Program-made: the position numbers and the translations under genes
Notes under the pieces: model-generated
What the model saw: only the letters and a program-made list of their open reading frames with translations
Databases searched by the model: none
What the model was told of the DNA's origin: nothing
Assembly (NCBI GenBank): GCA_900175165.2
Contig: FWWN02000670.1
Location: 125,511-189,510 of the forward strand
Direction: 5' to 3'
DNA: 64,000 nucleotides
From: Rhizomucor pusillus
Taxonomy: Eukaryota > Mucoromycota > Mucoromycetes > Mucorales > Lichtheimiaceae
In this document: positions 23,008 to 33,819 of the stretch, piece by piece
How the letters are laid out: each line of letters starts with the position of its first letter
Numbering within the stretch: the stretch's first letter is position 1

Positions 23008-25002
23008 ATGACCAACCCTGATCAACTAAGCCTTGCCATGTCAGCGGAGCAGCAGCAGCAGCAAGTCCAGGACCGGCAACAGCAGCAACAGCGACAACCT
23101 CCACGTGTATCGGTGAGTGCTGAGACATTTCGTTACACCAAAATTTTGACAGTTCATAAATGAGACTACCTAGATGGAGCAGCTTTTCGAACGTTTGCTC
23201 AAGCGAACTTTCCCCGACAGCGTCACTGCTATAGAGTACTGTCGCAATCTATGCGCAGAATTTGGCTTTACTGTGAAGCAAGAAGCCAGTGCCAATAGGG
23301 TAACTAGCAAAAGACATGTACTTTTCAGGATCATTGTTAATTGCATATTGCATGACAGAACATCTATGTCTATTGTTCTCGAGAAGGTCTCCCTGATTCG
23401 CAGCGAAATCCAAAGCCCTCACCGCAAAGGAAACGTCCATCTAAACGCTGCGACTGCCGATGGCGCGTCGTGCTATCTGAAAACGAGCACGAACAATGGG
23501 AATTTCGCAAATCTATGAACCCCAACGCCGCAGAGCACAACCATGAAATGATGTCTCCAGACGAAATGGTGAAAGCGTGGCCAAGCGAGGTCAATGAATA
23601 TATTATCCAGCTTGCACGACAGAGACTGCAAACGCATGAAATCAGAGAAGCTGTAAAGCAGCGCTTCCCAAACATCTCCTGGAACGAGCGCAGATTCTAC
23701 AATCGCCTTACAGAGGAACGGAAGCGAATAAAGCAACGAGGTATACTCGATAGATCACAAAGGCTTTTGTTGCTGTCGGCTCGCTTGTGCTCTGTAGTTG
23801 CTGCAAACGATGAGTGGGCGAATAGTGTAGAGCTAGAACTCGCAAGGATGATCGACAACTTTGCACAGCTTTCACGGCTACCTGCTGAGGCAATAGCCTC
23901 ACTTGTTGACTTCCCCGTGGATCTTATCCAGACAGAAGCTCCGGACAAAGCAGCCGCAGCCGCAGGCAGGCATCAATATGCACATAACAACAGCAGCAAC
24001 GACGCGTCGTCCTCCTCCTCCGAGCGCCCGTCACCTTCATCAACGGATATGATGCTAGAAGAACCTTCGCCTGCGAAGAAGCGCAAATCCGTGTCTTCTC
24101 CCCCGAACAGGACATTCGATCCCCCCAAAGCTACGCAGGCCGTTTACGTTCCAAGTTACGTGCTGTATGTGAGGAATCAACCCATGCGTTCATTGTCCGA
24201 ACCATCGTCGCAAAGCCATGTACCTAGTCGTCGTCCTTTGCATGCTTCCTCACCTGATCCATACAACCCACAGCAGCAGCAGCAAGTGCAAGCTTTATCT
24301 AACGCTGCTTTCGGATCAGCTGCGAATATGTTTTCCCTCACGTCGCCAACTGCATCGTCCACCTCATCCACGTCCTCCGTTCCTTTCCATCCGCGACAGT
24401 CGGTACAGCACGCACTTGGCAGACACCTGGAAGCACGGGTTTCGTCTCCTTTGCAGCAATCTGGAATTATCGCGCCGCCTCAGGATCCAGCTGTATCTTT
24501 CATGGCATATAATCAGCAAGCGCAGCAAAATCAACCGCCAGCGCCGCCAGCGCCGCAACATCGACAGCAGCAACAACAGCAGCAGCAACAGCATGCTTAC
24601 AATGTGGCTGTGCCAACATACAATATGTCAAATTCGTTCACGCCGTACAACATGCCCGCCAGCACGCTTGGTACGCCTTCTGACATGCAGTTCGGATTCG
24701 ATAGCGGTCTAGCAACGGCTAACCCTGCAACAGCGTTTGCTCCCGCAGCTCAACGCGCTTCACAGCAACGCCCATCCATGGACCGTGCAGAATCCGCAGC
24801 AACAACAGGCCATCCACACGATCGGCATGCACAGACCACCGCGCCTACAACATCGTCCATGTTTGGATTCTACCCTGCCGTCAAAGAGGAGCAAATGCCT
24901 GACCACCGCGCAACCATGCTTTTTCAGCGTGATCAGCAAGAACAGCAACAAAGGTTGCAGCCCGGTCTATCGCAGCAGGGTTTCGTACCGAACACGCTGC
25001 AT

Positions 25003-25045
<43 letters not shown>

Positions 25046-25110
25046 CGCAAGCGGGCAATTCATCTATGAGTGATCCAAACTTGGCCCATCCTCCGCCTTC
25101 GTGGGCGTAA
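23008..25110 (+). CDS. FAR1-type (WRKY/GCM-fold) zinc-finger transcription factor, Gln-rich
   Basis: Exons 23008-23112, 23174-23299, 23359-25110; 660 residues. After a Gln-rich start, residues ~36-140 hold a FAR1-like DNA-binding domain: a helical segment (FGFTVKQEASANR), NIYVYCSREG, KRCDCRWRVVL and the terminal EHNH, giving a Cys/Cys...His-x-His zinc site. A helix-rich conserved segment follows (VKAWPSEVNEYIIQLARQ; WNERRFYNRLTEERKRIKQR), then a Ser/Pro/Gln-rich tail with long polyglutamine near residue 625. Family knowledge: FAR1 domains derive from MULE transposases and in plants act in light signalling; mucoralean fungi carry several. An in-frame, stop-free 57-nt segment at 23741-23797 could be a retained intron but reads as a plausible helix. 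Likely a nuclear transcription factor of unknown target. Confidence 0.7.
25003..25044 (+). repeat. CAG/CAA repeat encoding polyglutamine
   Basis: Fourteen consecutive CAG/CAA codons in the C-terminus of the FAR1-type regulator; a similar shorter run lies at about 24565-24593. CAA interruptions suggest coding selection rather than simple slippage. Confidence 0.8.
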
Positions 25111-26308
25111 ACAACTATATTTTCTTGTGCTCTCTTTCCCTCACTTGCCATTCACTTAACTTTTATGCCACCTTTTGCAAAAAAAATCGCAGCACTTTCT
25201 TGTCCTACCACGGGAGACAGCTATGCCCTATGCCAACGACAAAATTTCGTCGTTTCTATCATCCATCAAGCTTACTAAGGCGCTAAATCTGATGTTAAAT
25301 CTTTTCGTATATTGCTTTTTGGTTCTCGCATCCCCAAAGCTGTAGATTATAGTTAGTAGTCTGGTATATATTTTTTATCATATGCTGTCCTTTTTTCTTT
25401 CTTTTTTCTTTTCTACCCTGTTGTTGGTCATGTATGCGTTCTATGGTCGGACGTAACAATGACTGAACTATCTTTTCTCCAGCTATATTATATTATACAT
25501 ATACATTATATTTTATAAATATATATACCTTCTTTCTCCTTGTTTTCATATAAACTATTCCATTCTATTATTTATGTTTGTTTGCTTGCGGGAGGCTGAT
25601 CCACGTGTCCAGAGGTTATTTCCTGGTTTTACCCTTGGCAACTTGGCACCATTTTCTTGGGCGGCACACATGCATCAGGAAGGAAAAACCTCACCTCTTT
25701 TTTAAAGAAATTCAACGGATTGAGATAAAAGCGATTGGTTATGTTTCATTTATACTGAAGCAATCATCTGATCCGGATTGGGTTGATCTGATTACTAACA
25801 CACGGTAGAGGTGGGGACAAGCTCATTATCCTTTGCTGAGTAAGCCAAGGCTTACGCTCAGTATCCAACGTATTTTTTCACGCAGCGGCCACGTAAGTCT
25901 GCCAAAAGAGGTAAGAATAGCCCGAATAAGCCCCAAATAGAAATTGCTGCGGCGCCAAGGATCAAACAATAACTGACGGTGTGCAGGGGGAGCGTCGCCA
26001 AGTTGACGATTTACAGGCTGGGTTGCCCATGGCAACGGCGTCAATCTCGTGACGCACTCCTTGGCCAGATGCGCGGGATGGCGGTCCAGAAATTCTGAGT
26101 CATAAAATTGAGGTTACACCAATTGCTGCGGCTGCCGGGCGATAAAAAGAGTAGAAAAATGACGAAGCCCAGGTCACTCTTCTTCTTTTTCTCCCCCTTT
26201 CTTTCTTCCCTTTTCCCTTTCAATACCCGTAAAAAAGCCATTTTTATTCATTTCTTATTATCATTGGCTTCATTTACCCAGTTTTCTGATTTATCACCCA
26301 AATATTGC
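25111..26308. other. intergenic between two transcription-factor genes
   Basis: AT- and T-rich first 500 bp (3' UTR of the upstream gene, with TA runs near 25490-25530), then mixed sequence, then a CT-rich stretch just before the C2H2 gene. GATAAAAAG at about 26140-26148 may serve as its TATA element. No gene recognised. Confidence 0.45.
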
Positions 26309-27811
26309 ATGTCTTCTTCTTCATCTTCTCATACTACCACTCTCAACATTAACGATTTGAACAACCTGCTTTTCGACATGGACTACACCGCCGCTTCAAA
26401 CGAATACCCTCATCCCTCCACCTTTGCTCTCAACCCTAATGAAAATGCATACATCCAAAATGGATCTTCTGCTACTGGTAGGGTGTGCACAGTCACGAGG
26501 TCATGGACATATCGATTGACGGTAAATGCGCAATGCTTGGCATTGGCTCGATTAGCAGGCAAGGAACCTTCTTACAGTTCCTATGACGAAAGAACAATCA
26601 ACTCTCACTGTTCGGAACTGGCTGCCATTCTCGCATATGGCGAATCACTGTCCAATGCCAACAATGGAGAATCATCACGAAGCAGCTATAACGTTGATCA
26701 CTTCACAGGCACACCTGCTGCGCCGTACATGAACACACCTTATTTGGATTCTACCATTACCACACCCTCAACAATGTTTACTCCTGCCATGAGCACCATC
26801 CATGGCTCGCCATATTTTACACCGCAAACCAGCCCAAGTGACAGCTTCCCTGTTGACTCATTAGTGGCAGCTTATCTAGCACAGCCTGCAGCCTGCTTCG
26901 ATGGCGACCCTTCAAGATTGCTTCTCAACAATGATCTTAACGTTAGCAATAACGAAAATGACAGCAATAACAAGTCCAATTTTTACGCTGATGATGACTA
27001 TAAAAACTATATAAACGCAAATCTTGGCAACGTCAAGTCTGAAGTAAACCACAACGGCAACGATGGTGTTGACACCAACGTTGGCAGCACCAGCACCGAT
27101 GTGAACTCTAACACCTATGGCAGCAGTGCCCCGTTGACGTGGCACGATGAGCCAACTGCAGAGTCTTCAAACGGTCTCTTCCCTTCCACCGACGAATTGC
27201 TCAGCTCACTTGGCGGATCAAATCAAGGCATTGCAATCGACTGGAGTTTCATGCACGAATTGAACGGTTTCGCCTGCTCTGGCAACGAGGCAAACGCATC
27301 TAACAACGACAAATCTACCTCAAAGAACGACTCTGAATCACAAAAGGAGAACAACAACAACGCACCACACTCCAATACGGACAACCATGATAACGCAACA
27401 TCAAGTGACCAGTATGCGGTCGCTCCCATTTCTTCTGGCACATCTGGTACACCCCGCAATTCTCGTAAGCGCAAGCTGGACGACAGCGGTCCCACTGTGG
27501 ATGCCAACAAGAACAAGAAGGTCAATACGGAGAATGAACGCCCTTATGAATGCCCAATATGCAAGAGCCGATTCAGCAGGCGCTACAATCTAGGCACCCA
27601 TATGAAGACACATGACAAAAACCGGCAAAAGGAATTCATCTGTTCAACTTGCCACAAGGGTTTCGACCGCAAGCATGACCGTGAACGTCACATTGCAACG
27701 GTCCACCGTGGAGAGCGTCAATTCGCTTGTCTCGACTGCACCCAGTCATTTAGCAGGAAGGACGCACTCAACCGACATATTCAAAAGCACAATCGAGAAG
27801 GACTCGTATAG
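26309..27811 (+). CDS. C2H2 zinc-finger transcription factor (three C-terminal fingers)
   Basis: About 500 residues if read without splicing from ATG 26309; the same frame has an earlier ATG at 26159, which I treat as leader because it would add a Phe-rich stretch downstream of a TATA-like site. The N-terminal two thirds are Ser/Asn/Thr-rich. A nuclear-localisation-like RKRKLDD precedes three consecutive fingers: YECPICKSRF...H-x3-H, FICSTCHKGF...H-x4-H, FACLDCTQSF...H-x3-H, which end six residues before the stop. The segment 26478-26555 starts GTAGGG, ends TTAGCAG, is a multiple of three and free of stops, so it may be an intron; removing it joins SSATG to KEPSYSS. Targets unknown. Confidence 0.75.
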   Translation: MSSSSSSHTTTLNINDLNNLLFDMDYTAASNEYPHPSTFALNPNENAYIQNGSSATGRVCTVTRSWTYRLTVNAQCLALARLAGKEPSYSSYDERTINSHCSELAAILAYGESLSNANNGESSRSSYNVDHFTGTPAAPYMNTPYLDSTITTPSTMFTPAMSTIHGSPYFTPQTSPSDSFPVDSLVAAYLAQPAACFDGDPSRLLLNNDLNVSNNENDSNNKSNFYADDDYKNYINANLGNVKSEVNHNGNDGVDTNVGSTSTDVNSNTYGSSAPLTWHDEPTAESSNGLFPSTDELLSSLGGSNQGIAIDWSFMHELNGFACSGNEANASNNDKSTSKNDSESQKENNNNAPHSNTDNHDNATSSDQYAVAPISSGTSGTPRNSRKRKLDDSGPTVDANKNKKVNTENERPYECPICKSRFSRRYNLGTHMKTHDKNRQKEFICSTCHKGFDRKHDRERHIATVHRGERQFACLDCTQSFSRKDALNRHIQKHNREGLV

Positions 27812-27839
27812 CGCTATATGCTTACCCCATTATGTATTG

Positions 27840-27845
27840 AATAAA
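27840..27845 (+). terminator. AATAAA poly(A) signal, C2H2 gene
   Basis: AATAAA 29 bp past the C2H2-gene stop. Probable 3'-end processing signal. Confidence 0.5.
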
Positions 27846-28637
27846 TAGTATGCTGATTTTCCTAAGTGAGCCTTTGGGCTCTTGAAAACCAAAAAATTGT
27901 ATTTTCGTTTTTTCGTGTTCTATACATACTGCTGTTTTTCCTGTGAAATAAATCATTCGACTTGTCATCTACTCTATTACATTTTCATGCCTAGTGGTCT
28001 AATACTGTTACTCAACCATGTCAACGTTGTCATATCTATTCATTTGCTCGTTTCTATATTGGAGCAATTGCTGTTCGTTGCATTCTATCAACTCTTCTTG
28101 ACTATTTTTGGGGAATAAACTAAAGTAAGCAAAGATGTCAGCATATATTCTACATGAAAAATCCTGCGTTGCGCGAGACGGCTCGAACTTCTGCATTTAT
28201 TACCTACGGGTTTCTCAATGTAACTTGCATGATTTATATTCTCGTTTGACGTAGCCTGTCTGCAGTGACCCCAGGCATTTAGAATGTTGCCCAGTTACTA
28301 AGAACGGAATAGATATGTACTATACCGAACAAACATCATCCACTTCTGCAAACTGTTCTAGATAGAGTCTCAATGTCACCTACTCGTCCAAATCTCGTCA
28401 GATTGCATTATGGCAAACATGTATCTAGGATCGGATATCTAAACAAATTGGGAAAAGGTGACCTACATATGTGTTCTTCATCGAATCTGCTGGTGCAATC
28501 AAAATTGTAGAGATGCTACCCAGCTTAGATACGCTTGATTCATTTCAGCAATATACCCCTGGTATATGTATCGTTCCCTTTTTTCTATTTTTGACTGTCA
28601 ATCGGTACATGCTTTATTTATATCAACCCGAACATGC
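27846..28637. other. intergenic, no recognisable gene
   Basis: About 0.8 kb between the convergent C2H2 gene and the proline-rich hypothetical. AT-rich with short frames on both strands and no domain. Nothing else seen. Confidence 0.5.
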
Positions 28638-29282
28638 TCAGGCATAGGCAGGCATTTCGTAAACATTTCTGGAAGGATAAAGCATCTTTGCAGATGAACA
28701 AGACAAATGATCCGGCATAAGTTCCGTTGTCGCGACGAATGGTGTCGACTGGTTGCTGTAACACGCTGTTGCTGGGTCATACATGATAGTTTGCTGGGGC
28801 GATGACACTGCAAAGTACGGCGGCGGTGGCGGTAATCCAGGAGGAGACGGATGATGATGGTGATGGTGGTGATACTGTAGAAGGAACAGTGGAGGAGGAG
28901 GAGGAGCTCCCGTTAGATGTGGAGGCAGAGCAGGCGGCGGAAAGCACGGTGGATAGAACATTGCTGGTGGGACTGAAGACCCACCCACAGCGAACACGCC
29001 GCCAGCAGCTTGTCTCAAGTTGCTTCTACGCGCAAACATACGGCTGAGAAATGCTCGACACTTGATTCTCTTTATTTTTTTTCTTGTACCGGGCGGTGGT
29101 AGCGGCGGCTGCACCGGCCCAGGCTCGAACCGTTGTTGGAGCAATAGCGAGGAAGAAGTGGTAGCAGGAGGCGGTGATGGCGGTGGTGGCGGAGCAGCAG
29201 CATCCGCTGTTGTTTGATCGAGAGCAGGCAGTTCCATCTTTTGAACGATAGTTCGGCTCCCGTCACTGTCGTAGTCTGACAT
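28638..29282 (-). CDS. hypothetical proline/histidine-rich protein
   Basis: Single-exon frame of 214 residues starting MSDYDSDGSRTIVQKM. It has polyproline tracts (PPPPPSPPP, PPLPPPGTRKK), a basic cluster TRKKIKRIKCR, a Gly/Val patch, a run of seven to eight histidines and a Tyr/Pro-rich tail. I recognise no domain. A Kozak-like ACGACATG context and a long uninterrupted frame support expression, but low-complexity sequence makes frames on both strands open here (plus-strand frames at 28802-29047 and 29020-29217 are antisense). Codon third positions were not tested. Function unknown. Confidence 0.5.
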   Translation of the reverse strand: MSDYDSDGSRTIVQKMELPALDQTTADAAAPPPPPSPPPATTSSSLLLQQRFEPGPVQPPLPPPGTRKKIKRIKCRAFLSRMFARRSNLRQAAGGVFAVGGSSVPPAMFYPPCFPPPALPPHLTGAPPPPPLFLLQYHHHHHHHPSPPGLPPPPPYFAVSSPQQTIMYDPATACYSNQSTPFVATTELMPDHLSCSSAKMLYPSRNVYEMPAYA

Positions 29283-29805
29283 GTCGTGTAAGCAAACGAG
29301 AAGGAATAGGAAGAGGAAGAAAAAAAAAAAAGGGAATAGCCCCCCCAAAAGTTGCAGCGTCGTTCCGGGCATCAAGTGACCTACATCACACAATCTAGCG
29401 CGGTTCCCGCCATCATTGTTTACACACACACACACACAATGACTGCTTGATGGTCCCGATCTATCACATAACAGGATTCCCTGTTGTTTCAACAAATACA
29501 CCGGAACTTTGCGAAGCTGAGCTAAGACGATTCAACATCATTTACTTTGAATCTGTTTGCATGCACCTAGTGACTACGTCTTTGGTGATAATCGTACATA
29601 TCATTGATGATTTCCCGCCGCCCTCTGTAAATATTGAATGATTGCAACTATCGATCGTACAAGATGGATAAGCATTCCTCAAGAAACATCGAAACATGCC
29701 TTTTGCAGAAGAGGACGGTGGCGCACAGACCAACGTGACCGAGGATTTTTTTTCTTCCAGCCTGCCGCCAGACCCAATTTTTACTACAGTCCTGCAGTTT
29801 TCCAA
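29283..29805. other. divergent intergenic region before NSA1
   Basis: Contains a 12-A tract with a C6 tract on the other side (29318-29348), a short CA microsatellite (29422-29438) and pyrimidine-rich sequence near the NSA1 start. Probable shared promoter; no gene seen. Confidence 0.45.
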
Positions 29806-31365
29806 ATGAAGTTTTACACGGGCGATGAAAGCGGTCTAGTCAAAAGTACGTGTAAAAGAGGAACAAACGCATTGCTTATGTTGTGATTGACGGCGTGATA
29901 AATCGTTAGTGGTGATTCCGCCCATTGAGGTGGAAGACGAATCAATTCGACGAAAACGGGCACGAAAATCAGACGATCTCGCCAACAAGGAAGGACCGCA
30001 ACCGACGATCCAGGTCTTCGGGAAAGTGGACAAGACGAAAGCTATTCAGAAAATGCAATGGGGAAAGCTGGACGACAAGAAACAGGCAAGATCGCGAGCG
30101 TGATCTATCGTGCAAGGAAAAGCTCACATTGTACGCGCTTACATAGATTGTCGTTGGACGAAGGAACGGACAAGTGGATTTCATGTGCCCTGAAACTGGA
30201 AGTGTTGTGAGGACCTACAAGGATGAAACTGTTGGTGCTGAGAAAGATCAGGCAGCATTTGTCGGTTTGCATATCACGGACAGGTACCGCCCCAATCTTC
30301 CGGCATGATAAACGATGGAATTTAGCTAATTGTATGCCTAGTCATCTTGTAACATGTACTTCCAAGGGTCGTGTTTCCTATACTTCATTGTCATCATACT
30401 CTGCTACATCCAATCCCAACACAACAACATGCATATCGGAAAACATAGGCACCCACCTGTCCACCATGCGAGTTCACCCGTTGCGCTCGAATTTATTTGC
30501 TATTGGCGGCAAGGACAGAGAAAATGATTTACAGATATTTGACGCCAACGTACTATCGACATCGGTGACTGAATCTCAGGAAGAAAACGCTGCAAACATG
30601 ACAAAGTTCGAAAAGAAGAAGGCAAAGAACAAGGGTTTGCTGTTCCAAGCGAAAAATGTAAAGTATACGACCCTCGAAAGATATAATTAGATGGTCTCTT
30701 TCTGACATGTATTTTTCAAGGTTCCGCGAGATATGCTCGATTTGGACGTTCCTATTTACATCCGAGACTTGCAATTCATGAACGAAGAAGGTACCAAACT
30801 TGCCACTGCTACGCATTATCATCAGGTATTGTATAAAATTGCGTCAATGTGTGAACTAGTGTGTGTGATTGACACGCGGGTTTCGGATCAGATCCGATTA
30901 TATGATACCAAAGCACAGCGACGACCCGTGCATGACTGGAGCATTGGCGTGCATCCTTTAACGTTCCTCCGTGTCGGCAGGAATTACAATGAAGTTATCT
31001 ATGGAGATACACAAACAAACACTGGCATTGTTGATATCCGAACGGGCAAACCTTTGCAGTTCAAGGGTTTCATGGGTGCAGTAACAGATGTCCAGGTTGT
31101 TCCCCAAGCGAGCTTCTCTTCCTCTGAATCTGCAGATTGCAAATTTGCGAGCGTATCCATAGACAGATTCCTGCGGGTACATGAAATGTCATCCAAGTTC
31201 CGCAAAATGGAACACAAGATTTATCTCAAGCAACGCATGACAGCTATTCTTGCAGACGAGGATTACAAGGAACCAGAAAAGGAAGAAAAGGAGGACGAGG
31301 AGGAAGAAGCTATGTGGGAGGCTATGGAGAAGATAGAGGACCACGGAAAGCGGAAAAGACAGTAA
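29806..31365 (+). CDS. NSA1: ribosome biogenesis WD40 protein NSA1/WDR74
   Basis: Exons 29806-29845, 29910-30085, 30147-30283, 30342-30657, 30721-30825, 30892-31365; 415 residues. Starts MKFYTGDESGLVK, matching the WDR74/Nsa1 N-terminus (ESGLVK). WD-type blades include IVVGRRNGQVDFMCPETG, MRVHPLRSNLFAIGGKD, IRLYDTKAQRRPVHDW and FASVSIDRFLRVHE, followed by a charged C-terminal tail ending GKRKRQ. Nsa1 is part of nucleolar pre-60S particles, working with the Rix7/NVL AAA ATPase. Intron 2 (30086-30146) has a GC donor (GCAAGA) after AAACAG; no GT donor gives the phase-0 junction into IVVGRRNG. Confidence 0.9.
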
Positions 31366-31369
31366 TAAA
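31364..31369 (+). terminator. AATAAA overlapping the NSA1 stop codon
   Basis: AATAAA begins on the second base of the TAA stop. It could act as the poly(A) signal in the 175-bp gap before the next gene, giving an unusually short 3' UTR. Confidence 0.4.
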
Positions 31370-31540
31370 GACCACAAGTACATTTCTTCTCCATCATTCA
31401 CATGCTGGCCCCAAAAATTTACCTCGTCCTCGCTGTGCATTACACTTTAAATTCCCACATGTAACTCCCTTTCTCTCTCTTCCTGTGCCACCCCTTCATT
31501 TCTTTATTCTTTGTCCTATCCATTGTTCAAGGATATAAAC

Positions 31541-32362
31541 ATGGCATCTTCAGAGTCTGAAGTTCTCGTTTCGATCGTCGATCACGTTGCTACAGTGACA
31601 TTGAACCGACCTAAACGTGGGAACGCCTTGACGGCAACCATGAACGATCGGCTTTTACAAATCCTGCCCGAACTTGCCAACGATCCCAGCGTCCGAGTGC
31701 TCGTCTTGACCGGTGCAGGCAAGTACTTTTGTACGGGCATGGATCTCTCAGCCTCAGGCGCATCCGATCCAGAAATGGCCAAGGCCGGTTTCCAAAAGGG
31801 CCTCCAAGTATTTGATGCGCTGTATCGATTTCCTAAACCTGTCATTGCGCGCGTCAACGGACCTGCACTCGGAGGAGGCGTCGGTCTCGTGTTTACGACA
31901 GATATTCGCATCGCCGTACAGGATGCCTACTTTGCGTTGACAGAAGTAAAACGCGGCATCATTCCAGCCATTATTTCGCAATACATCGTTCCCGAAGTAG
32001 GAAGCCAAAAAGCGCGCGAATATATGCTCACCGGTCGACGGGTGCCTGCCCAGGAAGCCCTGCCGTACTTGAGCGCGGTCGTGCCTGCCGATGCACTGGA
32101 CACTCGAGTCAAATCGTACGTCGACATGTTGGTCGAATCAGCTCCCGGAGCCATGGCCGATATTAAACGACTTGTTGACGGTGCTGCACACGGCGCGGAT
32201 AAAGAAGAGCACGGACGACTCCAAGAATTCGTACAGGCTGCGTATTTGAAAATGATGCAGTCGGACGAAGCAGCCTACGGGATCATGTCGTTCCTCAACA
32301 AGCAGAAGCCTGACTGGAACGCATTCTTACGAGATAAGAGTGCTAACAACTCCAAACTCTAA
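31541..32362 (+). CDS. peroxisomal enoyl-CoA hydratase/isomerase
   Basis: Intronless, 273 residues. The crotonase fold is clear: VATVTLNRPKRGNALT, VLVLTGAGKYFCTGMDLS (oxyanion-hole region I), PVIARVNGPALGGGVGLVFTTDIRIA (oxyanion hole II) and FALTEVKRGIIPAIIS, where hydratases carry the catalytic Glu (here TEVKRG; the second hydratase Glu is not obvious). It ends in SKL, a canonical type 1 peroxisomal targeting signal. Likely acts on acyl-CoA substrates in peroxisomal beta-oxidation or branched-chain degradation; the exact substrate cannot be told. ATG lies in an AAACATGG context, downstream of NSA1 on the same strand. Confidence 0.88.
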   Translation: MASSESEVLVSIVDHVATVTLNRPKRGNALTATMNDRLLQILPELANDPSVRVLVLTGAGKYFCTGMDLSASGASDPEMAKAGFQKGLQVFDALYRFPKPVIARVNGPALGGGVGLVFTTDIRIAVQDAYFALTEVKRGIIPAIISQYIVPEVGSQKAREYMLTGRRVPAQEALPYLSAVVPADALDTRVKSYVDMLVESAPGAMADIKRLVDGAAHGADKEEHGRLQEFVQAAYLKMMQSDEAAYGIMSFLNKQKPDWNAFLRDKSANNSKL

Positions 32363-33819
32363 ATGATACCAAACGATCATATTTTGTAAGCATACCTTGT
32401 ATTCTGTAGATGGGTGAGAAATAGGAAATTTTGAGAATCAGTAAATCACACCCAAAGAGTTTGGAAAAAAAAGAAAAGATGCGCACCAGCATTCCCGCGC
32501 GCGAACACGTTGCCAATGCCGTCGTTTTATCAGTGATGATTGTGGTGTGACCTACAGGTTTTTCAAAAAATTGTTGGCGCATTGATCCACAATATGGATT
32601 TGCACATTTATCAATTTATTTTATAACAAAGCATCACAAGAAAATGATTAGATCGGCAACGCAAAAGGAATCTTTTGCTTCATCGTACTCCAGTAGATGG
32701 AACTATTTATTCACATTTGGAACATTTTGTTGACGGCATTGCTGACTGTATGGTATCCTAAATACCTTTATGAAAGAAACGCGCGACAACTTATCAATCA
32801 CAATGATATTAAAATAACAATACAAAAGTAACAACCATGTTTTAAAATCCTGAAAAGTCTAGAGAAGCCGGTACCATCTGACTACAGAGATGAGAATTAT
32901 GTATGCAAATATTTACGTTTTCAAAATTACAATATTCGACCAAATTCAACCAAACAACCTTATTGCATTACGGAGACCACCATACTTNATTGTTGTATGC
33001 ATCGGTATCTCCTTGCAAAAGAAGAGACCCAAGCAAAGTATACAGCTGTTATTCATGGACGACAGGACGCATGACAAATGATGATTTCATACATATGATA
33101 TCACGAGAAGAAAGTGATAAATAGATTGGCATTCATATTTTCTTTCTGTGCTCCTTCATCCATGTAGTGAGCTANNNNNNNNNNNNNNNNNNNNNNNNNN
33201 NNNNNNNNNNNNNNNNNNNNNNNNTATATGTATTTTTTGATGGTCACTGGAAACAATCATTATAACTTAACTCTTTCTGGCAGGCACTATAAAGTCTTAT
33301 CTTTCTCATTCAATATTTGCAAGAACAGTTTCTACATGCTGAACAGGAAGCCTTTGTCGACGTAGTCATACAGCACCCGGGCTACCCTTGTCGCCTCTAT
33401 GCCTGGTAAACAAGTTGATATTCTCTTTTTAGACGTAGGCTAACTCGCAGGGACGTTTGACGCGATCGAGCTGCTGACTAAAATTGCAGCAAGGGTTTGC
33501 TTAATGCATGTAAGCAGCTTAAGGAACCAGTAGCGGGTATAGTTTAATACTGTTGTGAGTTAGAAGTTTTCTAGCGTCATTTATTTCTGAACTATTATAA
33601 ATTCCTCCTGTCAAATCGTCTATGACAATGAATCTGTGAAGCCCTTTTTTTCGATGTTCAATGGATTCCTAACAATACCAGTTCCATTCACGATCGCTAT
33701 GCGGTATATTATCATGACGGCTGTCACGCATGTGGCACCAACCTTTAATTTCTGTCATGCGCAGAGTCGGGGGGAGCGCTTTTCTTCTATTATAAGGAAC
33801 TAATAGAAAAATATTCTAG
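32363..33819. other. AT-rich intergenic region with an assembly gap
   Basis: No reading frame of interest. Contains one ambiguous base at 32988 and a run of 50 N. The sequence after the gap leads into a mobile-element remnant, suggesting the gap sits at a repeat. Confidence 0.5.
33175..33224. other. assembly gap (50 N)
   Basis: Fifty unresolved bases, a typical arbitrary scaffold gap, so the true distance between the two sides is unknown. Confidence 0.98.

Noticed and set aside
23741..23797. Possible 57-nt intron inside the FAR1-type gene
   Set aside because: GTATAC donor and GTAG end exist, but the segment is in frame, stop-free, lacks a branch motif and reads as an amphipathic helix; kept as exon.
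24565..25044. Repeated CAG units considered as a repeat array or CRISPR-like element
   Set aside because: They are trinucleotide runs coding for polyglutamine with no unique spacers.
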